In this document: piece after piece, positions 1-6,925 of the stretch
Position numbering within the stretch: position 1 is the first letter of the stretch
Layout of the letters: every line of letters begins with the position of its first letter
Translations under genes and position numbers: made by a program
The notes under the pieces: model-generated
The model's input: the letters and a program-made list of their open reading frames with translations, nothing else
Databases searched by the model: none
What the model was told of the DNA's origin: nothing
DNA from: Clostridium sp. LS
GTDB lineage: Bacteria > Bacillota > Clostridia > Clostridiales > Clostridiaceae
Assembly (NCBI RefSeq): GCF_002760435.1
Contig: NZ_AUUU01000032.1
Coordinates: forward strand, 1 to 36,156
Reading direction: 5' to 3'
DNA: 36,156 nt

Positions 1-50
1 TCATATTCAAAATCATTTTTTATTATATTAGATGTTTTTTTCCTAGCCAT
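1..50 (-). CDS. 5' end of an unknown protein, cut by the window edge
   Basis: Read on the minus strand, an ATG at 48-50 follows a GGAGG ribosome binding site (about 62-66) at normal spacing. The frame stays open to the window edge and starts MARKKTSNII. Only 16 complete codons are visible, so no family can be given. It is divergent from the gene at 338 and shares the repeat-rich intergenic region with it. Confidence 0.5.
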   Translation of the reverse strand, partial: MARKKTSNIIKNDFEY

Positions 51-120
51 AAATTAGTTATCCTCCAGTATTTTTATGTATTCTCTACAAAGGATATATG
101 ATGATTTTATGTGAATTCTA

Positions 121-197
121 AAGTTCTAAAGAATATAAATTCTTGAAATTAGAACTTAAGAATATAAATTCCTAAGAATATAAGAATTTAAGAATTT
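121..197. repeat. Nested inverted and direct repeats between divergent genes
   Basis: A perfect 9-bp inverted repeat, AAGTTCTAA (121-129) and TTAGAACTT (149-157), encloses a smaller one, AAGAAT/ATTCTT. The 14-mer AAGAATATAAATTC occurs at 129-142 and 158-171, a related AAGAATATAAG starts at 174, and AAGAATTT repeats at 182 and 190. The arrangement suits an operator or iteron cluster controlling the genes at 50 (minus) and 338 (plus). No other gene is seen between 51 and 337. Confidence 0.6.
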
Positions 198-337
198 GCT
201 TATAAAATGCGGGTTTAGGATGAGTTTTATAAAAAATATTATTGATTTTTAATGTTATTTTATAGGATAAAACATATATCCATAATAGCAGCTGATAATT
301 TTTTATAGTTGCAAATACATTAGTGGAGGTACTTAAA

Positions 338-580
338 ATGATTAGAGATGAAATTAAGATTAGCTCAGAAGATAAGGAGGTGTTTGATAAGAAGCAGATT
401 GCTTTAGCTATTAGAAATTCAACTTTTGATGATGAGTTGGCTTGTTCTTTGTTAGAGGATGGGATACTAAATAAGTGTGAGGGTTGTTCTCTAAAATATA
501 TTTGTGATGGAATTGATAAAGTGACTGAAGATTATATCGATAAAACAACAGAGGTTGTAAATAGTTTTTCATTTGAATAA
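338..580 (+). CDS. Small Cys-containing hypothetical protein, 80 aa
   Basis: The ATG at 338 is chosen because GGAGGT at 325-330 lies 7 bases before it; an in-frame GTG at 323 overlaps that ribosome binding site and is unlikely. The 80-residue product is acidic and has no signal peptide or membrane segment. It has a compact CEGCSLKYIC cluster (CxxC then C) near residues 47-56, which could bind metal or form a disulfide. The family is not recognised. A bidirectional terminator follows and separates it from the convergent sigma-factor-like gene. Confidence 0.6.
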   Translation: MIRDEIKISSEDKEVFDKKQIALAIRNSTFDDELACSLLEDGILNKCEGCSLKYICDGIDKVTEDYIDKTTEVVNSFSFE

Positions 581-604
581 AAATATAAACATTATGAATT
601 TTAA

Positions 605-636
605 AAAAGCCAAGGTTTAATGGGACCTTGGCTTTT
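605..636. terminator. Bidirectional rho-independent terminator
   Basis: A perfect 12-bp stem, AAAAGCCAAGGT (605-616) with ACCTTGGCTTTT (625-636), has an 8-base loop with A- and T-tracts on both sides. It can end transcription of both the plus gene at 338-580 and the minus gene ending at 635. Confidence 0.9.
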
Positions 637-1222
637 AAGCATGGAAATTTTTATAATTTAAAGAAATAGAATCATAAATTTTCTTTAGGGTTACTTTCTT
701 TTTTAGGCAAGCAGTAGAGTAACACATATTTTTATAATAAGCATAATCCTGAACAGTATTATTTTTAAAGAATATAAAATCAATAAATTCCTTTTCATCT
801 TTAGTTAAATTATTTAGAGCTAGTTTCAAATCTTCTGAGTCACATTTATCGCAAAAGAAATCTTCCATGCTAATATCTTGAGAAGGCAAATCTTTTTCAA
901 CATCAGCATGAAGGCTTAGTGCATCATTGCCATTAGTGAAGCTTCTTGTTTTTATGTGTTTAATTAAATCATTTATATTATTTTTTATTGCATTAGTAGC
1001 ATAAGCAACAAATTTATGTTTCTCCAGATTGTATAGAGAAACACATTTGAAAAGTGAGTGGTAACATTCATTTTTAATATCGTTAATATCATAGCCGTCT
1101 ATAAAAGTTCTCTTTGAAATATTAATTATTAAAGGTCTAAATTCATTAGCTAACTTTTCTTTTGATATAATATCTCCATTTTTACATTTGTAAACTAAGC
1201 TTTCAATATAATCAAAATCCAT
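635..1222 (-). CDS. Sigma-70 family RNA polymerase sigma factor (TcdR/UviA-size, alternative)
   Basis: This 195-residue protein would direct RNA polymerase to a special promoter set. Residues about 25-95 read like sigma region 2 (FRPLIINISKR, then DINDIKNECYHSLFKCVSLYN, then FVAYATNAIKNNI). Residues about 130-190 read like region 4 with a helix-turn-helix (LTKDEKEFIDFIFFKN ... TACLKKKVTLKKI). The length and lack of region 3 fit ECF-like or group V clostridial factors such as UviA, TcdR and BotR, but the specific group is inferred. The ATG at 1220-1222 has an AGGAGG sequence just upstream on the minus strand. It is divergent from an endolysin-like amidase, and such factors in clostridia often sit beside lysis, bacteriocin or toxin-release genes. 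FFCDKC between the two regions is an unusual Cys pair. Confidence 0.7.
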   Translation of the reverse strand: MDFDYIESLVYKCKNGDIISKEKLANEFRPLIINISKRTFIDGYDINDIKNECYHSLFKCVSLYNLEKHKFVAYATNAIKNNINDLIKHIKTRSFTNGNDALSLHADVEKDLPSQDISMEDFFCDKCDSEDLKLALNNLTKDEKEFIDFIFFKNNTVQDYAYYKNMCYSTACLKKKVTLKKIYDSISLNYKNFHA

Positions 1223-1426
1223 GTAGACCTCCTAATCTATAAATAAATTTATAGAAGGCATGATAAAATTACCTCTACATCTAGTATATATGACAAAATT
1301 ACATATATCCTATTATGAAATAAAAATAAATTAGGGTTATACATCTATGAGAATTCTTTATTAATAAGTTCTTGGTTGCGGCATAGCAGCTTCTTCTATA
1401 GGTGTATAATACGGAGGTGTATAAAA

Positions 1427-2332
1427 ATGAGTAATTTTATAATAGCTGTAGGTCATACTGCAAGTGGGAATATTGGATGTGGGGTAATTAGTAAGCTTGA
1501 TGAAAGTAATTGCACTAGAGCCATTGGAAGTTTAGTTGCAGAATACTTAAAAGGAAAAGGATATGGTGTCAATTTGCTTAGGATTGATGAAAGTAACAAA
1601 TATAATTGTGAAGACTGCCACTTAAGAGCTATTCAAGCTAACCAAATAGCACAAACTTTAGAAGTAGAACTCTATGTGGAGATTCATATTAATGCAGGGG
1701 GAGGAACTGGTCCAGAAGTATTAGTTACTGGAATATCAGAAGTAGCGAATCAATATGCAGTTAAAATATCAAATGCATTAGCAAGTACTCTAAATTTACC
1801 TAATAGAGGAGTAAAGACAAGAAATCTAATTGTTCTTAACAATACTGTTATGCCTGCAATTTTAGTTGAGTGCTTATTTGCTGATAGTGATGATGCAACT
1901 ATTTATAATGCAGAGGTTATTGCAAGAGCTATTGTTAATGGATTAGTTGGAGCAGATTGTTTGTGTGATGAGCAATTGGTGATTGGATGGAATCAGAATA
2001 ATGTAGGGTGGTGGTATTGTCTAAGTGTAGAAAATAAAAGCTACTATACATCAAAAGATGACTGGCAGGAAATAGAGGGGGAATGGTATATCTTTGATAG
2101 TAGAGGATATGCTTTGCAAAATGCTTGGTATAATGATGAGAATTATAAAGCTTGGTATTTTCTAGATGAAAATTGTAAGATGATTAGAGGGAATAAGGAC
2201 AAACCTCTGTGGAAGTGGATAGACAGTGGGTGTTATGCTTTTAATGAAAATGGGAAGATGTATTGTGATTGTGTAACTCCAGATGGTTATAGGGTTGATG
2301 GAAATGGAGCTTGGTCGGATATAAAAGATTAA
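1427..2332 (+). CDS. N-acetylmuramoyl-L-alanine amidase (Amidase_3) with cell-wall-binding repeats
   Basis: A zinc amidase that cuts the bond between N-acetylmuramic acid and the stem peptide of peptidoglycan. Residues 4-180 form an Amidase_3 domain; the expected zinc/catalytic positions are present as H10 (VGHTASG), E26 (DESN), H87 (EIHINAG) and E148 (LVECLF). From about residue 185 there are aromatic-rich CW-binding (choline-binding-like) repeats of the type GWWYC, EWYIF and AWYFLDENCK. No signal peptide is seen, as in phage-type endolysins that need a holin, and no holin gene is visible nearby. The ATG at 1427 is preferred because ACGGAGGTG ends 8 bases before it; an upstream in-frame TTG at 1376 lacks such a site. 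It is 301 aa and divergent from the sigma-like gene. Confidence 0.85.
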   Translation: MSNFIIAVGHTASGNIGCGVISKLDESNCTRAIGSLVAEYLKGKGYGVNLLRIDESNKYNCEDCHLRAIQANQIAQTLEVELYVEIHINAGGGTGPEVLVTGISEVANQYAVKISNALASTLNLPNRGVKTRNLIVLNNTVMPAILVECLFADSDDATIYNAEVIARAIVNGLVGADCLCDEQLVIGWNQNNVGWWYCLSVENKSYYTSKDDWQEIEGEWYIFDSRGYALQNAWYNDENYKAWYFLDENCKMIRGNKDKPLWKWIDSGCYAFNENGKMYCDCVTPDGYRVDGNGAWSDIKD

Positions 2333-2333
2333 T

Positions 2334-2551
2334 ATGTTTTCACATACAAGGTGGAAAGATGGACTTAAAAGAGAGAATGTTTTAGTAAGGTATAGATTAA
2401 AGCAGTTTACAAAAATCATTGAAAAGGCAGAGAAATAAAAAATCTGATGTAAATTTATTTTTAAAGCTAATAGAGAAACTGATTGTCTTTGAAATGGAAA
2501 AGATTATTGTAACCTTGCTTGATTGGACTGAGTTAGAAGTTATTATTGAAT
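2334..2551 (+). pseudogene. Degraded C-terminus of a probable serine recombinase
   Basis: Right after the amidase stop an open frame reads ...RENVLVRYRLKQFTKIIE... to a stop near 2441. After a frameshift the text continues DVNLFLKLIEKLIVFE... and ...IIVTLLDWTELEVIIE, stopping at 2549-2551. The second part resembles the end of large serine recombinases (a [FL]xxLIEKIIV... strand followed by an FLDGTE-like strand). No catalytic domain remains. The assignment is by pattern memory and is only moderately sure; that it is broken coding DNA is more certain. Confidence 0.4.
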
Positions 2552-2564
2552 AATAGATTAATAG

Positions 2565-2604
2565 ACTGATTGTGGTAAATTTTACTGCAGTCAGTTATTT
2601 TTTA
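2565..2604 (+). terminator. Probable terminator before the three-gene operon
   Basis: An imperfect hairpin pairs ACTGA (2565-2569) with TCAGT (2591-2595), and inner TG/CA and GTAA/TTAC pairs. A T-rich tract (TATTTTTTATT) follows. It would isolate the operon starting at 2682 from read-through. No further gene is seen between 2552 and 2681. Confidence 0.6.
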
Positions 2605-2681
2605 TTGAATAGAAAGAAGAGAGTAATGGCTATAATTTAAATATTATATTTTAATTATGTAATAGAAGCGGAGGATAGGAA

Positions 2682-4340
2682 ATGCTCAAGTTAGAAGAGT
2701 ATATTGTTAAGAGAAAAAAGGAAGATAAAATTGATGAATTTGACTTTAAAAAGCATTCAGCGAATATGGCAAGTATTATTAAGTATGTAACTGATTATTT
2801 TAATAATTATTTGAGCTTAGAGGATTACGATTATGAAAAGATAAAAACTCAACAAACAGTAGACAAGTTTAAGAATGATATACAAAAAAGATATACAGAA
2901 ACCCATGAATACATAATTTCATATTATTTAGAAAATAAAATACGGTTGGATAAATATGTTTCTAAAGCTTATGAAGGGATGAAAGACAGTGAGTTATTTT
3001 ATAAAGAAGAAGACTATACCAAAGTTGCTAAATATGTTATTGAAAAAAAGTTAAATGTCCCAATGGATGAAATGTTATGTCATAAGTTATCTATAATGGC
3101 ACGAGAATATAAACAAGCTGAAAGTGAAAGTCCATCTATTTCAGAAATGAAGGAACTTGATAATGAAATAGTGGATTGGATAAAGGGTGTATTTAGAAAA
3201 TATCATGTGAATTTATTGAATTATGCAAGTGAGGTTTCATATCATTACTATGAAACTTATGTTGTTAGAGAATATGATAGAGAAACAGAAGTTTTTTACC
3301 ATATAAATAAGTATGACTACAGGTATCAAGAAAATCCATTTGATATTAATGATATTTATGATAGAAATGAGCATAGAGAGTTCATTAAGGATCATAAAGG
3401 TGAACTTGAAATGTTGATAATGTATTGCTGGTTAAATGATGAAATAAAAGATTTAGACTATTGGCCGGAATATGTTCAACTTTCTATTGCTTCAAATAGA
3501 GTAAATTTATCAAAAAGAAAGCGTGTGTTTATACCAGTTAAGATTTCTAATATTAATTATCCACCTGAAATAGTAACTGCAGGTAAATACACTGAAACAG
3601 TCAATGGATTAATTGAGAAAGAGCCAGGAGAAAACTATATATTAAGGATATCTTATGGAAAAAATAATGATGAAATATGGAAAGAGAAAAAGTCATTAGA
3701 ATCTTTAATTAAAAATTTACAAAGCAGCTTTAAGAGATACGGACAGCCTCGTCTTGTAGAATTTCAATCTCCATATAAAGTAGTAGGATATAGTAAGGAG
3801 GATTTTTTTGATAGTTACAAAGTATTTGAGAAAGGTTTACTTAAATTTACCAAGACTGAAATAGCCATAATAAATGGATGTATAAAAGGAAGTAAAGGAA
3901 AAGAGTTTTTATTTTCATCTATAGATGACATTCTTAAGCTATATAATACCTGTAAAGAATTAAATTTAAAATTAAAATTATCAGTGGATTTTACTGATAG
4001 TAATAGAAAAAATATTTTGAAGGAAAAAATGGAAGAGACAATTAATGCTTTATCATCAATAAGAAGTTTCATTGTGGGGATTCATCTTAATAATATTGAT
4101 TCTTGGAGTAATTATAGAAGAATATTTGATGAAGATAATAGGCATGCATATATGAGCATTTATGATTATCCAACAGTTTCAACTTTTATGCATGGGTTAG
4201 CTACTATAGTACAGGACAGCAAAGTGAGATATTTAATTCCGGAGAAAATTAAGAATGAAGAGAAACTTGAAGAAATAATAGATACACTATACCGTGCAGG
4301 CTTTTGTTTTGAAAAAGGGCGTGGTTTTGATGAAAAATAG
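2682..4340 (+). CDS. Uncharacterised 552-aa protein, first gene of a three-gene operon
   Basis: I do not know the function. The protein starts MLKLEEYIVKRKKEDK; this opening (an ED/EEYI then RKKED motif) belongs to a conserved but unnamed Firmicutes family as far as I recall. Residues 1-270 are charged and helical. Residues about 290-552 look like an alpha/beta domain with alternating strands and helices (KLKLSVDF, SFIVGIHLNNID, VRYLIPEK), possibly a TIM-barrel-like fold, but no catalytic motif is evident. No signal peptide or membrane segment is seen, so it is probably cytoplasmic. GCGGAGG lies at good distance before the ATG. Its last 11 bases overlap the next gene, so translation is probably coupled. 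It lies next to a DUF1016 relic and a type I restriction operon, which suggests a defence role by location only. Confidence 0.6.
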   Translation: MLKLEEYIVKRKKEDKIDEFDFKKHSANMASIIKYVTDYFNNYLSLEDYDYEKIKTQQTVDKFKNDIQKRYTETHEYIISYYLENKIRLDKYVSKAYEGMKDSELFYKEEDYTKVAKYVIEKKLNVPMDEMLCHKLSIMAREYKQAESESPSISEMKELDNEIVDWIKGVFRKYHVNLLNYASEVSYHYYETYVVREYDRETEVFYHINKYDYRYQENPFDINDIYDRNEHREFIKDHKGELEMLIMYCWLNDEIKDLDYWPEYVQLSIASNRVNLSKRKRVFIPVKISNINYPPEIVTAGKYTETVNGLIEKEPGENYILRISYGKNNDEIWKEKKSLESLIKNLQSSFKRYGQPRLVEFQSPYKVVGYSKEDFFDSYKVFEKGLLKFTKTEIAIINGCIKGSKGKEFLFSSIDDILKLYNTCKELNLKLKLSVDFTDSNRKNILKEKMEETINALSSIRSFIVGIHLNNIDSWSNYRRIFDEDNRHAYMSIYDYPTVSTFMHGLATIVQDSKVRYLIPEKIKNEEKLEEIIDTLYRAGFCFEKGRGFDEK

Positions 4341-5319
4341 TGAAATAGATATATACGATGAAACAGAATTCCGCTCATGGGTTAAAAAGATTAATGTCGC
4401 TTTAACTGAAACGAATTTTTGCAGTATGATTGAAGAACATAATCGTGAGATGGATTACAGAAAGGATATCACTAAGAAAAAGTATTTGGAAAACCTGCCT
4501 CTTAGGGTAAGGTGGAGGATGGAAGGAGAAATTAAGCCCTGCACAAATGGAAGAAAAACAATTGTAATGAGTATAAATACCTCAGAAAAGATAAGAGTTA
4601 AAGCTTATAAATTTATGAATGCTTTTATAAATTGCATCTCTAAAATTGGTGGGAGTGTATATGTTGACAAAACGGAAGATAATGATAATACGATGTTTAT
4701 GTTGTTAGAAAGTCAATATAAATGCAACTTATATGAAAAGCAAGTTAAATTAAGAGATAGAATAAAGAGTGAAGATAGGAAAATGAGCCCTTTATACGAG
4801 CTAGAGTATAATGGTGACTTGAGTTTTGAAGTATTTGCTGAAACTAAAGGCAAAGGTATGAATGATAAATGGGAGTCGTTGCAGACCATAGAGATTTATA
4901 AATCAGATACTATAGAAAGTAAATTAGTAGATTTGCTTTGGAAACTAAGAGATGATTCAATATCTAAAAAGATTATTATAAATCAAGAAATGGCAAAGCA
5001 GCAAGAAGCGAGAGAAAAACACATCAAACAATTGGAAGAAGATAAGATACTTGAAGAACAAATCCGTATGGAAAAAGAAGAATTTATAAGGCAGCAGAAA
5101 ATGCACGAAGAGATAAAAAAACATATTAATAAATGGGAAGTTATTAATAAAGTTTTAATGTACATCAGCGACTTGCGCTCTATGTCAGGTGTAAATGACA
5201 ATGAAAGAAAGCTTATTTTAAATTATTGTGATTATGTCGAAAAAATCTATAGTAAATCAGACTTTTGCAAAGAAATTTTAAAGTTTTCACAAGAATTAGA
5301 AGCGTTAGTGGAGGAATAG
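4330..5319 (+). CDS. Uncharacterised 329-aa protein with C-terminal coiled coil, second gene of the operon
   Basis: Function unknown. The ATG at 4330 overlaps the previous gene by 11 bases. Residues 1-200 form a globular part. Within it, RVKAYKFMNAFINCISKIGG followed by an E/K-rich strand region and YNGDLSFEVFAETKG resembles a widespread unnamed family in which an LRFMNALI-like helix is followed by a G.L.LE strand and a tryptophan. Residues about 210-275 are a highly charged coiled coil (REKHIKQLEEDKILEEQIRM and on), and a helical tail with KWEVINKVLMYISDLR follows. This is the family pattern I recall, with globular head, coiled coil and IRAFI-like tail. It suggests an oligomerising or scaffolding protein. 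No transmembrane segment is seen. Confidence 0.6.
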   Translation: MKNSEIDIYDETEFRSWVKKINVALTETNFCSMIEEHNREMDYRKDITKKKYLENLPLRVRWRMEGEIKPCTNGRKTIVMSINTSEKIRVKAYKFMNAFINCISKIGGSVYVDKTEDNDNTMFMLLESQYKCNLYEKQVKLRDRIKSEDRKMSPLYELEYNGDLSFEVFAETKGKGMNDKWESLQTIEIYKSDTIESKLVDLLWKLRDDSISKKIIINQEMAKQQEAREKHIKQLEEDKILEEQIRMEKEEFIRQQKMHEEIKKHINKWEVINKVLMYISDLRSMSGVNDNERKLILNYCDYVEKIYSKSDFCKEILKFSQELEALVEE

Positions 5320-5321
5320 AA

Positions 5322-6416
5322 ATGGAAATAATTATTGAAAATACCAGCTTGTTTGATGAAAAGTTAGATAATAAAATTTTTCACAAATTAAAAGATATTG
5401 TTCAAGAGCTTGATAAAAGCAAAAAATATAAGATGGATTTGGAATTTTGCGAAAATTTGATTTGGTATGAATTTGAAATAGATTCATATGAAATACCAGA
5501 AGAAGCATTGCCACCATACCAAAGAGGAAAAGTGTTAAAGGGCAAAGAGAAAATGTATGCATTATTAGACTATCGGGTTGATTCTGCTAAAAATATAGTT
5601 AAGGAATATGGAATAAAATTAGGAAGCTGCAATATTGAAGGCACACCATTCATGGAGTTAAATAAAATAAAGTTAAGTTTTGATGAGGAAGAAGTTACTC
5701 AGTTAGATAATAGTTACAAACAAAAAAAGGAAAAGGAAATTACAGTTGATATGATAATGCCAAGTTTTTCGGCGTTTATTGAAAATCTTAAGAAAGCTTC
5801 TGAGTATATAGAACAGAAAAGAGAAACTGAATTAGAGAATGTATTTGATGATAAAAAAGAGTATGATAAATATAAATCTCTTGTTAGTAAAGATGAGTTA
5901 TATAATATATTAATTGAATTTAAAAAAATATATGGTGATAAGTGGATGTATTCAAGAGAGTATAAATTAGAGTTGAAAGAGAAGTTTATACAGACGTTAG
6001 AAATTAAAGCCGGGATTATATGTGATGATAAATTAAAAGAAAGTATATTAAAACCGATTGAGTTAAAAACAGTATTGATATATGAAATACCCGTTTACAA
6101 AATGACTAAGAAAAAGAGTGGAATTAATAAAAGTATTGGTCATGTTAGATTGTTGACAAATGGAAAAACAATTAGTGTTAATCTTCAGACAAATAGTAAA
6201 TTATATACAATTCCTAATGAAATTTTTGAACAGTGTTTTGTTAATGTAACATCTAAGGACGGTAATAGAGAACTTTTAAAAATAGTTGAAGATTTAATTA
6301 ATAAACTTGATGAAAACTGTCAGCGCTTTGGTTATAAACTTGAAATAGAGATGATTTATAATATATTAGTATATATGGATATAAAGAATATTTTAAAGAA
6401 AGCTAGAGAGGCATAG
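5322..6416 (+). CDS. Uncharacterised 364-aa protein, third gene of the operon
   Basis: Function unknown. The ATG at 5322 is two bases after the previous stop, and its GGAGG ribosome binding site (5310-5314) lies inside the end of the previous gene, so the genes are translated together. The sequence is soluble, rich in Lys and Glu, and without a membrane segment or signal peptide. A proline-bearing segment DSYEIPEEALPPYQRG occurs near residues 50-65. A beta-rich C-terminal part (TVLIYEIPVYKM, IGHVRLLTNGKTISVNL) precedes two final helices. No nuclease, ATPase or methyltransferase motif was found. The operon context argues that the three proteins act as one system. Confidence 0.6.
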   Translation: MEIIIENTSLFDEKLDNKIFHKLKDIVQELDKSKKYKMDLEFCENLIWYEFEIDSYEIPEEALPPYQRGKVLKGKEKMYALLDYRVDSAKNIVKEYGIKLGSCNIEGTPFMELNKIKLSFDEEEVTQLDNSYKQKKEKEITVDMIMPSFSAFIENLKKASEYIEQKRETELENVFDDKKEYDKYKSLVSKDELYNILIEFKKIYGDKWMYSREYKLELKEKFIQTLEIKAGIICDDKLKESILKPIELKTVLIYEIPVYKMTKKKSGINKSIGHVRLLTNGKTISVNLQTNSKLYTIPNEIFEQCFVNVTSKDGNRELLKIVEDLINKLDENCQRFGYKLEIEMIYNILVYMDIKNILKKAREA

Positions 6417-6453
6417 AGAAGAGCAAATTAATTGTAGATGAGGTAAGTTAAAA

Positions 6454-6785
6454 ATAATCAAAGAAAAAGCTTGGAGAATTAGGAAGATTGTAATAAAAAA
6501 TCAAGAAAGAAAGGGTTGGGGAAGTAAGTTTACTAATAAACTATTTAAGGATTTCAACGAAGTATTTCCCAATATAGGAGGTTTCGCGGTAAAAATCTTA
6601 ATCATATGAGAAGATTGGCTAAAGAATATCCAGATATAGAATTTGTGCAAGAGGTACTTGCACAAATTACATGGTATCACACAATCACATTGATTGAAAA
6701 AGTTAAAGACGGGAAAATTAGAAGTTGGAATATTAGAAAAACAATTGAAAATGGATGGATTCTCAATGTTCTAGCAGTCAAATAG
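6454..6785 (+). pseudogene. Frameshifted relic of a DUF1016 (YhcG-type) nuclease-family gene
   Basis: Two reading frames together give the N-terminal DUF1016 domain. The first reads ...IVIKNQERKGWGSKF... then DFNEVFPNIGGF. The second, after a frameshift near 6590, reads GKNLNHMRRLAKEYPDIEFV, then QEVLAQITWYHTITLIEKVKD and SWNIRKTIENGWILNVLAV, ending at TAG 6783-6785. In intact members (YhcG and relatives) this segment precedes a PD-(D/E)XK nuclease domain, which is absent here. Such genes often sit within type I restriction loci, as here. The rest of 6417-6925 contains only the likely promoter region of hsdR. Confidence 0.75.
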
Positions 6786-6925
6786 AACACAAATAAGATA
6801 TATTTTAAAGTTATTGCTAAAGTAATATAATTCTAAAGTGCAAAATTCGCGATAAAAGGATAAAACTAATAAAATATATGGTAAAATGTAGATATATTAA
6901 TTAGTTGGGTAAGGGGGATTAGCTT

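Noticed and set aside
129..197. CRISPR array at the left end
   Set aside because: Repeats are short, overlapping and irregular, with no spacers and no cas genes.
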